A stretch of DNA of 13,896 bases from Lachnospiraceae bacterium (lineage in GTDB: Bacteria; Bacillota; Clostridia; Lachnospirales; Lachnospiraceae): contig CAAGFP010000059.1 in NCBI GenBank assembly GCA_900769175.1, forward strand, positions 1-13,896, given 5' to 3'. The notes beneath the pieces are model-generated. The model was not told where the DNA came from. It did not search any database and worked only from the letters and a program-made list of their open reading frames with translations. Positions 1 to 7,338 of the stretch are shown here, one piece after another (position 1 is the stretch's first letter; each line of letters begins with the position of its first letter). The position numbers and the translations under genes are program-made.

Positions 1-399
1 CGGTGAATTTAAGAATCGCTCTTCATCAAAATTTTCAATTTCATCACAGTCGTTTATGTCATTAAAAACAAAATTGAAACCGTATACGCTCCTATCGTGC
101 AGGAACGGACTGATTCCAAACATCCTGGGGTCATGCCGGTAACCAAGATTCATTCTTGCCGATCGGCCAATCTGACCGGAGAGATAATTAAAGCCGTTTA
201 AAGCCCCTGCCGAAACCCCTACCACACACTCAAAATTAAGTCCGTGCTTCATCAGAGCATCCAGCACACCGTTAGTATAAACGCCCCGCATCGCACCGCC
301 CTCCAAACACAGGCATCCCGGTGTAACAGTGGTCGTTGCCCGGCCGGACGGAAGCTCTTCAAAACCCGAAAAACGCTTTCTGTTTTTTTTCCTATCCAT
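1..399 (-). CDS. Patatin-like phospholipase, N-terminal part (runs off left edge)
   Basis: The reading frame is open from an ATG at 399 to the left edge, giving the first 133 residues. It shows the two signatures of the patatin family: a glycine-rich oxyanion-hole segment (GGAMRG, residues about 41-46) and the nucleophile elbow GVSAG (about residues 69-73) whose serine would pair with a catalytic Asp lying beyond the window. Members are cytoplasmic or membrane-associated lipid acyl hydrolases; the bacterial YjjU-like subgroup has this spacing and a following segment that begins NLGYRHDPRMFG here. An AGAGGAAA ribosome binding site sits about 8 nt before the ATG. The gene is divergent from the zinc-ribbon gene at 663, with a perfect palindrome at 469-486 between them. 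The first ten residues are very basic (MDRKKNRKR). The substrate is unknown and the Asp of the dyad cannot be checked. Confidence 0.9.
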   Translation of the reverse strand, partial: MDRKKNRKRFSGFEELPSGRATTTVTPGCLCLEGGAMRGVYTNGVLDALMKHGLNFECVVGVSAGALNGFNYLSGQIGRSARMNLGYRHDPRMFGISPFLHDRSVYGFNFVFNDINDCDEIENFDEERFLNSP

Positions 400-468
400 A
401 ATTAATTTCCTCTTTTTGTTTCAAATAATATATGGTATTATGATATTAAAATTTACTGCAGAACACTT

Positions 469-486
469 TTTCATGCAAGCATGAAA
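469..486. promoter_or_regulatory. 18-bp perfect palindrome, candidate operator
   Basis: The sequence TTTCATGCAAGCATGAAA reads the same on both strands over all 18 bases. It lies 70 bp before the phospholipase start codon and nearly 180 bp before the zinc-ribbon start. Symmetry of this length in an AT-rich divergent promoter region is typical of a dimeric repressor site. There is no T-run beside it, so it is unlikely to be a terminator. The binding protein is unknown. Confidence 0.5.
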
Positions 487-566
487 CGTATGACCTTTTG
501 ACCCTGGTCTCAATCTATTCAATCATATAATTTTATTTTTTAAGATGCAACTGCTTTGTGGCATTA

Positions 567-640
567 ACTGCGATATAAATCGCGCAAGTGCGCATCCCGC
601 TTGCGAGATTCTTCGCACCGGGCGCATGTTGCGATAGTCA
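567..640. repeat. GC-rich patch with overlapping short inverted repeats
   Basis: Within an otherwise AT-rich spacer this stretch is rich in GCGC and TTGCG words. Visible pairs are CGCAAG at 583-588 with CTTGCG at 600-605, GTGCG at 588-592 with CGCAC at 614-618, and a small GCGAT/ATCGC hairpin at about 570-583. These share bases, so only some can form together. It lies directly before the ribosome binding site of the gene at 663 and could be a structured leader or a relic of a dispersed repeat. Confidence 0.35.
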
Positions 641-662
641 TTCAAATAAAGGAGCTGATACA

Positions 663-2084
663 ATGGCAGATATCCATCAATATAAATGTAAAAACTGTAT
701 GGGGAAAGTTCAATTTGACAGTGAAACCCAGATGATGAAATGCCCCTACTGCGAAAGTATTTTTGATCTTTCCGTCTATATGAAAGAAGAACAGGAGCTG
801 AAAAATAAAGCAATCGAAGAAGGGCATAAAGAAGATGTGACCGAAATCAACAATCCCGAAAAAGTTGAGATTTTATCCGGTGTTGCCGACATTAAGCCCA
901 TGCCCACAACCGATGACGCCACAAAGGATGGCAAAAAGAAGAAAGCACCTCATAAAGTATTAAATTATAACAAGAACTTATTTAAAACCTCGGGACGGAA
1001 GTGGGAAAAAGATGATTTATCCCATCTTGTGGTTTATCATTGTGATACCTGCGGTGGCGAACAGGTTTCATCTGCAGATACCGGTGCAACCAGATGTCCT
1101 TACTGCGATCACCAGATGGTTGTTTCAAATGCATTTGAGGGAGAACTTCGACCGGAAATGATTATTCCTTTTCAGGTCAATCAGGAAACAGCCGCTGAGA
1201 ATTATAAGAAATATATTGAAAAGAGGAAATTCCTTCCCAAAGAATTCAAGAATGAAAACCATATCAGAGACATTCAGGGCGTCTATGTACCTTACTGGGT
1301 TTTCTCAGCTGATTTGGAAGCACAGATTCAGGAAACGGATACTACACAGCGTTTCTATACAAAAGGAAATTATAATTATACCGAAACCACTTACTACGAT
1401 GTAAGGAGAGAAGGAAATGCTTCCTATAAAGATGTTCCCGCTGATGCATCAACGAAAATGGACGATTTCATGATGGAGTCCATAGAACCATTTAATCTTG
1501 CGGATGCAAAAGACTTTTCCAATGTCTATCTCGCAGGCTATATGGCAAGCCGTTATGATGTTACTCCATCCGAGTGTATGGACCATGTAATGTACCGTGT
1601 CGTGGAATCTACATATTCAAAACTTAACCACACCATTAAAGGGTACACCGGTAAAGTCAGCAGTCATAAAGAATTTGATTTTTTATCCGGTTCCGTGAAA
1701 TATGCGCTCTTCCCCGTCTGGCTTTTAAATACCACCTACCGTGGTGAGAATTATACCTTTGCGATGAACGGTCAGACCGGTAAATTTACCGGAAACCTTC
1801 CAAAAGACAAGACAAAAATGATTTTGGTCGCCCTTGCTATTTCTGCCGGAAGTGCGCTGTTATTAACATTATTATTGTTGCTATTGGGACTTAACGTTTT
1901 AGCACCGATTATCGGTATAGCAGGGGGTTGTGCAATCGGCTTCGGTATCGTCTGGGGAATTGCCGGTAAATTAAACGGCATTAAAGAAAAAAAGGAAGCC
2001 AATGACTACATCACTGACTTCCAATTAACGTATAAGCACGATCGAAAAATCCGAACACAGACAACGAAAACAAAACGAGATTAG
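663..2084 (+). CDS. Membrane protein with two N-terminal zinc ribbons
   Basis: The product has 473 residues. Two zinc-ribbon modules are clear: CxxC at 9/12 with CPYC at 27/30, and CxxC at 127/130 with CPYC at 145/148, separated by a charged lysine-rich linker. A soluble domain of about 220 residues follows, rich in aromatic residues (for example GVYVPYWVFSADLEA near 207-221). Two adjacent hydrophobic helices at about 386-408 and 411-435 then precede a short basic tail. Proteins of this plan are common in Clostridia and are often labelled TFIIB-type zinc-ribbon proteins, but their function is not established and no enzymatic motif is visible. The ATG at 663 was chosen because AAAGGAG lies 8 nt before it; the frame stays open upstream to a GTG at 588 that lacks such a site. 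The TAG stop shares four bases with the stop of the convergent gene. Confidence 0.85.
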   Translation: MADIHQYKCKNCMGKVQFDSETQMMKCPYCESIFDLSVYMKEEQELKNKAIEEGHKEDVTEINNPEKVEILSGVADIKPMPTTDDATKDGKKKKAPHKVLNYNKNLFKTSGRKWEKDDLSHLVVYHCDTCGGEQVSSADTGATRCPYCDHQMVVSNAFEGELRPEMIIPFQVNQETAAENYKKYIEKRKFLPKEFKNENHIRDIQGVYVPYWVFSADLEAQIQETDTTQRFYTKGNYNYTETTYYDVRREGNASYKDVPADASTKMDDFMMESIEPFNLADAKDFSNVYLAGYMASRYDVTPSECMDHVMYRVVESTYSKLNHTIKGYTGKVSSHKEFDFLSGSVKYALFPVWLLNTTYRGENYTFAMNGQTGKFTGNLPKDKTKMILVALAISAGSALLLTLLLLLLGLNVLAPIIGIAGGCAIGFGIVWGIAGKLNGIKEKKEANDYITDFQLTYKHDRKIRTQTTKTKRD

Positions 2085-2944
2085 AAATAAACCGTCCCAA
2101 TGGTCCTTCCTTTTGATAAAACGGAGGAGACATTTACATTGGGGCGTTCTTTCTTTTCAGGATGTTCAATCATATCCATAAGAAGGTTTCCTGCCTCGAT
2201 TCCCATCAGCGACATGTTCTGTTGTATGGTAGTAATTCTTGGTTCAAATAAAGTCATAAAACGAATCCCGTCATAGCCTGCAACCGAAATATCCCCGGGA
2301 ACCTCCATTCCCCTTGCGCGAATAATATTGATTCCGCCGATTGCGGCATAATCATCCGAGTATAAAATACAGGTAGGCGGCTCCGCAAGTTTCAGCAGCT
2401 GTTCCGTCAGGTATGCTGCCTTTTTAATATTACGGAATTGGGACGGAACAATGTATTCGTTCGGAACCTCGATTCCAAGTTCTTTACAGGTAGAAAGAAA
2501 ACTTGCAATTCTTTTTCCGGTTACTTCGTTGATGTCACCATGGATGTATGCAATTCTGCTGTGTCCCATGGAATGAACATATTTTACCAGCTCTTTCATT
2601 CCCTCTTCGTTATTGGACAAAACAGTCGGAATTCCTTCCACCGGTTCATCAATCGTCACAATCGGAATGTCGGAAGCAAGCAGTTCCTGCACTTCAGAAT
2701 CATCATAATGAATACAGACAATTACGACTCCCTCAATCTTTTTTCTTCGAATGGTTTCTAAATAGGTGCGTCTGTTCGGAGCAGACTTTTGCGTATTTAA
2801 AAACAGAATTTCATATCCTTCCTTCTCAACCGTTCTTTTAATACTGTCAAGAATGGAAGCAAAGAAATCATGAGTAAGACCATTCTGGGCATCATCGTCA
2901 TATAATATTGCTATCGTACGGCTTCTGTCTTCTCTGTCAATCAT
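2081..2944 (-). CDS. LacI-type ligand-binding domain protein without HTH
   Basis: This 287-residue protein matches the C-terminal effector-binding domain of LacI/GalR regulators almost from its first residue (RTIAILYDDD at about 9-18). It has the family's hallmark segments: IEGVVIVC near 70-77, GHSRIAYIHGD near 127-137, and GDISVAGYDGIRFMTLFEPRITTIQQ near 217-242. The usual 50-60 residue helix-turn-helix and hinge are absent. They cannot have been overlooked upstream, because the kinase gene ends 11 bp before this ATG. No signal peptide or lipobox is present, so it should be cytoplasmic. The ribosome binding site GAGGAAA overlaps the kinase stop codon, suggesting translational coupling. I infer a soluble sugar- or nucleoside-sensing partner for the kinase or the receiver protein rather than a DNA-binding repressor. 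The ligand is unknown. Confidence 0.85.
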   Translation of the reverse strand: MIDREDRSRTIAILYDDDAQNGLTHDFFASILDSIKRTVEKEGYEILFLNTQKSAPNRRTYLETIRRKKIEGVVIVCIHYDDSEVQELLASDIPIVTIDEPVEGIPTVLSNNEEGMKELVKYVHSMGHSRIAYIHGDINEVTGKRIASFLSTCKELGIEVPNEYIVPSQFRNIKKAAYLTEQLLKLAEPPTCILYSDDYAAIGGINIIRARGMEVPGDISVAGYDGIRFMTLFEPRITTIQQNMSLMGIEAGNLLMDMIEHPEKKERPNVNVSSVLSKGRTIGTVYF

Positions 2945-2955
2945 AAATTATTTCC

Positions 2956-5760
2956 TCAGATTTGTAAAAGAATTTCCCACTGTTTCACAACGATTTCGAC
3001 TTCATCCACATCCAAAACAGAAACTGCTTCGGACAGATTTCTCAATAGTTCTTCTTCCTGCGGCGGATAGGAATATTTGTTTAAGTCATTTAATGCTTCT
3101 TCCATTCCGTCCATATCAAGGTTATCTTTTGCTTCATTCATCCGCACAAAAATTTGCGCTAATCTGTCTTTTTCTGCCGAAGGTTTTGTAACCGTCTTTT
3201 TCTCTTCATCCGGGAAGAGCGGTTTAAACACTTCTTTGTAGGAAAGATATTTCTTCAGCATCTTTCCGTTGTTTTTTCGGATAAAAGAGGATTTCTGCTC
3301 ACGTCCGGCCTTCTCCAATTCCTCTGCCATTTTGGCAAGTTCAAACGCACCGATCTGCTTGGAAAGCGATTTCAGCGAATGAACCTCAATGGTATAATTC
3401 GCAAGGTCACCGGACTCTTCCAATGATTTCAGGCGATTATACTGCTTGTCAATTGCTTTATAATATCCGTTTAAAACTTTCATATACAATTTCTGTGAGC
3501 CAAGCATTTTGATTGCAGTTTCGGTATCTAAATCGGCAATGACCAATTTCTGACTATCCATCCTATTATCCACTTCTTCCATCTCCTCCTGTGTTGAGGA
3601 TTTTATTTTATCTTTGGGAAGCCATTGTTTTACTTTGGAAACCAATACCGAAACATCAATCGGTTTCGCAACGAAATCATTCATTCCCTCTGCAATATAC
3701 ATTTCCCTTGCACCTTCCACCCCGGTTGCGGCCAGTGCAATAATCGGAACATCTTTATAGTCCGGATAATCCCTTCTGATGATTCGTGTCGTTTCCACGC
3801 CGTCTAACTGAGGCATCATGTGGTCCATGAAAATCAGGTCGAATTTTTTCATCTGAATCTGCGATAATGCCTGTTTTCCGCTGCTTGCCGTAAATATCTT
3901 CATCTTCAAAGGTTTCAGAAGTCCTTCTGCAACCGCAAGATTCATTACGTTATCATCTACAATCAAAACCTCTGCATCCGGTGCAATGAAATCACATTCC
4001 ACATTTCCGTCTTCAAATTTATGCAGATTCATTTTTTCTCTCTTAAGGGAAGACTCAAGAGATATTGTTGAATACGGCTTTTTGGAAATAAAAAGCTGTT
4101 GCCGGTCGGGCTTTGCATTCGTACCGTAATCATCCAGACGAATACAGAAAATCTTAGGATTATGTTCTATAATCTTTTGAATCTCATCGTCATAGAAATG
4201 ATTTTCCACATAAAGGAAAATCTGTTTGTCCATCATGCTCTCTTTATGCTGTTCTAAGAATTCATCAAAGGCAGTATGGTCAATCAAAGCGCAGGCCTGA
4301 ATTCCCAATTCGTTGCAGTCCCGATAAAATTGTCTGGCAAGAATTCTGCTGTGAATATAACCGATAACAAATATCTTTTCTGCGTCCTCGATCATTAATG
4401 TCGGAGAAGAATCGAGTATTTTTTGAGGAACCCTGAAATAGAAACGACTTCCGCGTCCGTATTCACTCTCCACTCCAATCTTTCCACCCATCAGTTCTAT
4501 AAGGTTCTTTGTAATCGGAAGTCCGAGCCCCGTACCTTCAATACTTCGGTTTCGTTTTGAATCTACCTGCCGGAAGGATTGGAAAATTTTCGGTATATCT
4601 TCTTTCGCAATCCCGATACCGGTATCCGAAACACTGATGATAATATCTGCTTCATCTTCTTTGGTCATTTCAAAATCAACATCAATCGCGACATGGCCTT
4701 TATAAGTGAATTTTACTGCATTGTTTGCCAGATTAATCAATATCTGGCGAAGGCGCTGACTGTCTCCGAATAATTTCGACGGGAGCGACGGGTTCATACG
4801 AAGCAGGAACTCAACATCTTTATCTACAAGTCTCGACATAATGATGTTCGTCACATCCATTAACAGCATGCGTGGTTCGTATTCTTCGGGACGGATTTCA
4901 ACATTTCCGGACTCAATCTTGGAATAATCCAGAATGTCATTGATAATATACAAAAGAATTCGTCCTGCATTCTTAATTTGCATAATATATTCCCTTGCTT
5001 CATCAGAAAGGTCTTCCCGAAGCGCCATCTCCGCCATTCCGATTACTGCATTCATAGGAGTTCTGATTTCATGACTCATATTCGCAAGGAAATCCGATTT
5101 CATTTCTGCTACCTGGCTTAATTCTTTAATACTTTCTAAAGAACCGGCCCTGCTTGCAGCCTGATTCGATACAATCGCAGCCAAAGAAGAAACAAATTCA
5201 GCGATATTTTCCACTTCTTCCCTTTTACGAACCGGGATCGTGCTCATTGCGCGAAACAACTTTTCAAAATCAAGTTGATATTCATCCGCAAACGTTCTTA
5301 TGCATTCTTCATCCGGTTTCTCATACAGAATCTGTCCGATTGAAAAGCCGCCGATAATTTGTTCATCCAAAATAATCGGCGCAGCATATAAATGAAAACC
5401 GGCATGACAGACATAACTGTTTATTTTCCCGGTTTGCATGGTTTTAAGCATCGCCGTATGATTACACTGCCTGCACCGGTTGAATGCAATTTCATCCGAT
5501 CGGATATAATCCCTGCAACAATCCCCAAAAACGGACTCATTTGGCGAGACATTCCCGGAATTATCCGACAGGGTGTTTTTGGAATTGCTCAACGAGATGT
5601 TTGTGCATGCATCCGACAGGCTACTACCGGGCGCATCCGACAGGATATTTCCAGACTCATCCCAGACAGTCAATGTTATATGATTCATTTTAACAAATAA
5701 ATCCCGGATATTTTGAATCATTTCCTGACTCAGAATATCCAAAAGGCTTATTTCAGACAT
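2956..5760 (-). CDS. Cytoplasmic hybrid histidine kinase: PocR, HisKA, HATPase, REC, HPt
   Basis: The product has 934 residues and no membrane segment. Residues about 5-150 form a PocR sensory domain with the expected cysteines (C81, C82, C96xxC99, C118 in CHAG) and the GGFSIGQIL ending. HisKA follows with H230 in NMSHEIRTP, then HATPase_c with the N box (NLANNAVKFT, 343-352), DTGIGI (379-384) and GTGLGL (409-414). Residues about 460-575 look like a degenerate receiver. A full receiver then has acidic pair D602/D603, phospho-acceptor D646 and K699, and an HPt-like domain has H794 in VHSLKS. The layout is that of tripartite BarA/TorS-type phosphorelay kinases. A ribosome binding site GGAGG precedes the ATG. 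The gene lies 30 bp after the receiver-protein gene and 11 bp before the LacI-type gene, so the three are probably cotranscribed. An unusual 24-bp repeat expands the PocR domain. Confidence 0.95.
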   Translation of the reverse strand: MSEISLLDILSQEMIQNIRDLFVKMNHITLTVWDESGNILSDAPGSSLSDACTNISLSNSKNTLSDNSGNVSPNESVFGDCCRDYIRSDEIAFNRCRQCNHTAMLKTMQTGKINSYVCHAGFHLYAAPIILDEQIIGGFSIGQILYEKPDEECIRTFADEYQLDFEKLFRAMSTIPVRKREEVENIAEFVSSLAAIVSNQAASRAGSLESIKELSQVAEMKSDFLANMSHEIRTPMNAVIGMAEMALREDLSDEAREYIMQIKNAGRILLYIINDILDYSKIESGNVEIRPEEYEPRMLLMDVTNIIMSRLVDKDVEFLLRMNPSLPSKLFGDSQRLRQILINLANNAVKFTYKGHVAIDVDFEMTKEDEADIIISVSDTGIGIAKEDIPKIFQSFRQVDSKRNRSIEGTGLGLPITKNLIELMGGKIGVESEYGRGSRFYFRVPQKILDSSPTLMIEDAEKIFVIGYIHSRILARQFYRDCNELGIQACALIDHTAFDEFLEQHKESMMDKQIFLYVENHFYDDEIQKIIEHNPKIFCIRLDDYGTNAKPDRQQLFISKKPYSTISLESSLKREKMNLHKFEDGNVECDFIAPDAEVLIVDDNVMNLAVAEGLLKPLKMKIFTASSGKQALSQIQMKKFDLIFMDHMMPQLDGVETTRIIRRDYPDYKDVPIIALAATGVEGAREMYIAEGMNDFVAKPIDVSVLVSKVKQWLPKDKIKSSTQEEMEEVDNRMDSQKLVIADLDTETAIKMLGSQKLYMKVLNGYYKAIDKQYNRLKSLEESGDLANYTIEVHSLKSLSKQIGAFELAKMAEELEKAGREQKSSFIRKNNGKMLKKYLSYKEVFKPLFPDEEKKTVTKPSAEKDRLAQIFVRMNEAKDNLDMDGMEEALNDLNKYSYPPQEEELLRNLSEAVSVLDVDEVEIVVKQWEILLQI
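5529..5650 (-). repeat. 24-bp period repeat inside the PocR domain coding region
   Basis: Three exact copies of ATCCGACAGG (read on the + strand) start at 5563, 5611 and 5635, so they are spaced 48 and 24 bp. On the protein they encode the LSD words at residues 40, 48 and 64 in a Ser/Asn-rich run of about 35 residues between the first strand pair of the PocR domain and its first cysteine pair. The period is a multiple of three, so copy-number change would keep the frame. Confidence 0.7.
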
Positions 5761-5790
5761 AAGACCTCCAATATCAGTGAACGGTTATTC

Positions 5791-6579
5791 TTATCCGATA
5801 CTCGACTGAATTGCGGATAGTAGTTTTTCTTTATCAATCGGCTTTAATAAATAACCCTGCGGTTTTAATGCAAGTGCCTCCCTGATTTTATCACGGTCGG
5901 AAATTCCGGTTAAAAACATAACCGGAGTATCCTTATATTTGTCCATTTTACGAATGTTTTCGAACACCTGGGGACCTTTTTCTACCGGCATCTCATAATC
6001 AAGCAGAATCAAATCCGCTTCCTTGTTTTCAAGAAATTTATAAGCAATACGTCCGCTGATTGCAGTTGCAACATCATATTGTGAGCAAAGATGTTCTTTG
6101 ATGATTTTCAACATAGCAGGATCGTCATCGATCACAAGTATTTTCTTGCGTAATTCTTCTGCCTCAACCGGAGCCTCTTCGATTACCGTTACTTCTTCGT
6201 GTTTCTTTTTCTCGCTCAGCAAATCCAGAATCTGGGTTTTAATCTGAGCCATGACATATGGTTTTTCAATTGTCTGGTCAGCCAGATAAACGACTGTTTT
6301 TTCAAATTCTACAACGGATTCATGATCTCCGAATACAACAATGGAAACCTTCAGTCTCGTCACTTCCCGTTTCAATTCCGCAAAACGCCCGATATCTTCC
6401 TTGTTCTCGCCTTTTAAACAGATAGCAAAGACATCCGGCCGGAAAACGGTCAGATGTCTTAACATATCTTCATAACGTGGCGAGGTCGAAATAATATCAA
6501 AGCTGTCACTCAATTGTTTAAAACAGTCGTCAATAAGCGCATTATTTTTTCCTGTAATAAGCATCTTGTATTTATCCAT
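5791..6579 (-). CDS. Double-receiver response regulator without output domain
   Basis: This 262-residue protein has two receiver-like domains and nothing else. The C-terminal one (about 145-262) is intact: acidic triplet D151-D153, phospho-acceptor D194 in LLDYEMP, T224 in FLTG and K246 in LLKP. The N-terminal one (about 4-122) keeps the alternating strand/helix pattern but has FAICLKG where the phosphorylated Asp would be, so it is probably a non-phosphorylated adaptor. A charged linker near 122-144 (EKKKHEEV, then Glu-rich) joins them. No DNA-binding, GGDEF, EAL, HD or methylesterase domain follows. An AGGAGA site precedes the ATG. It lies between the unknown 205-aa protein (32 bp) and the hybrid kinase (30 bp) and is a likely phosphorylation target of that kinase. 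Output may be by protein interaction, as in CheY- or SpoIIAA-style partner switching; that is inference. Confidence 0.9.
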   Translation of the reverse strand: MDKYKMLITGKNNALIDDCFKQLSDSFDIISTSPRYEDMLRHLTVFRPDVFAICLKGENKEDIGRFAELKREVTRLKVSIVVFGDHESVVEFEKTVVYLADQTIEKPYVMAQIKTQILDLLSEKKKHEEVTVIEEAPVEAEELRKKILVIDDDPAMLKIIKEHLCSQYDVATAISGRIAYKFLENKEADLILLDYEMPVEKGPQVFENIRKMDKYKDTPVMFLTGISDRDKIREALALKPQGYLLKPIDKEKLLSAIQSSIG

Positions 6580-6611
6580 TTAGCTTCTCCTAAATAGCGA
6601 TTATATTTCGA

Positions 6612-7229
6612 TTATTCCTGACTTTCCACACCTTTTGATGCATAATATTCATCAAAAAGTTCTCTGGCAGCATCCATTGTCTGTGTACAGATTTCCGGAA
6701 GTGCACTTCCCCATGCGCCGGCAGCCATTTGGAAACCTTTTTCCATTGCCTGTTCCATCTTTTTCATCATTTCTACATCATCCCCTGCGATTGCGGATGC
6801 GAAATCGAAAAGTCTTTGGGAGGTCTGCTTAACGCCCCAGTATCCATCCTCAGAAATGTCTTCTTTGGCTTTCGCAATATCCTCAGGCGTTGCATTCGCT
6901 AAATTCTCCGGCGAGAAAATATCTGCGAGCTTTGTTGTATTGGCCTGTCCTAAAAGCATGCGGTTTACTAAATCAGAGAGCTGGCTCTGTCTGTTTGCCA
7001 GATCCTGTTTCATCTTTGAAACAAGCTGGGCTCTGTCCTCTTTACTCATTTTATTAATGGAATATGTGGGCTTTTCATTCTTCTCACTTTTTTCATACAC
7101 AACGCCCTCTTTGGAAGCATTTTTTACATTACCTTCCGCTTTCGATTTGGGTGCTTCTTCTTTTTTGGTTACTGTTTTTTGAGCATATTCCGTGCCCACT
7201 GCATTTGACGCTTCAATGTTCATGTTCAT
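6612..7229 (-). CDS. Uncharacterised 205-aa protein, first gene of the signalling operon
   Basis: I do not recognise a functionally characterised family. Residues 1-60 are low-complexity and Lys/Glu-rich, with no signal peptide. Residues about 60-100 are an amphipathic, probably helical segment (SKEDRAQLVSKMKQDLANRQ). Residues 126-196 form a compact helical block with aromatic and small residues (GYWGVKQTSQRLFDFASAIAG, then GAWGSALPEICTQTMDAAREL) that looks like a conserved domain. There is no transmembrane segment and one cysteine. An AAGGAGG ribosome binding site lies 8 nt before the ATG chosen; a second ATG two codons later is possible. The gene is the first after a sigma-28-like promoter at 7297-7323 and is followed closely by the receiver, kinase and LacI-type genes. 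I infer a soluble cytoplasmic protein in the same motility-linked signalling unit, perhaps an interaction partner of the receiver protein. Confidence 0.8.
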   Translation of the reverse strand: MNMNIEASNAVGTEYAQKTVTKKEEAPKSKAEGNVKNASKEGVVYEKSEKNEKPTYSINKMSKEDRAQLVSKMKQDLANRQSQLSDLVNRMLLGQANTTKLADIFSPENLANATPEDIAKAKEDISEDGYWGVKQTSQRLFDFASAIAGDDVEMMKKMEQAMEKGFQMAAGAWGSALPEICTQTMDAARELFDEYYASKGVESQE

Positions 7230-7254
7230 ATTGGTATCCTCCTTGAATTCTGTT

Positions 7255-7274
7255 TGCCGAATTCCTTTTCGGCA
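7255..7274. repeat. Small hairpin in the 5' leader of the signalling operon
   Basis: TGCCGA at 7255-7260 pairs with TCGGCA at 7269-7274 around an 8-base loop. On the + strand it is followed by six T, which would suit a terminator, but no + strand gene lies nearby. On the minus strand, where the operon is transcribed, it sits between the promoter and the ribosome binding site, about 10 bp before the AAGGAGG. Confidence 0.45.
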
Positions 7275-7296
7275 TTTTTTGTATACTACAATTGTA

Positions 7297-7323
7297 TTAT
7301 CGGCATTTTATCAAAAAACTTTA
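7297..7323 (-). promoter_or_regulatory. Sigma-28 (SigD/FliA)-type promoter of the signalling operon
   Basis: On the minus strand TAAA (7323-7320) is followed after exactly 15 bp by GCCGATAA (7304-7297). This matches the Firmicute motility sigma factor consensus TAAA-N15-GCCGATAT in all positions but the last. It ends 67 bp before the ATG at 7229, and the dehydrogenase gene of the preceding operon ends only 15 bp before the TAAA. No better sigma-A promoter is visible in the same gap. Confidence 0.75.
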
Positions 7324-7338
7324 TGCCCTTTCGTACAA

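Larger units (their letters stand above)
400..662. other. Divergent intergenic region between phospholipase and zinc-ribbon genes
   Basis: This 263-bp stretch separates two divergent genes and must hold both promoters, but I find no confident -35/-10 pair. It contains the 18-bp palindrome at 469-486 and, from about 567 to 640, a GC-rich patch with several short overlapping inverted repeats just before the ribosome binding site of the zinc-ribbon gene. The rest is AT-rich and no gene is visible. Confidence 0.6.

Noticed and set aside
588..662. In-frame GTG at 588 as the start of the zinc-ribbon protein (25 extra residues)
   Set aside because: No ribosome binding site precedes it and it lies within the hairpin-rich leader; the ATG at 663 has AAAGGAG at ideal spacing and starts next to the first zinc ribbon.
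5350..5357. GCCGATAA on the + strand inside the kinase gene as a third sigma-28 promoter
   Set aside because: The bases 15-16 bp upstream are not TAAA-like, it is antisense within a coding region, and no + strand gene follows.
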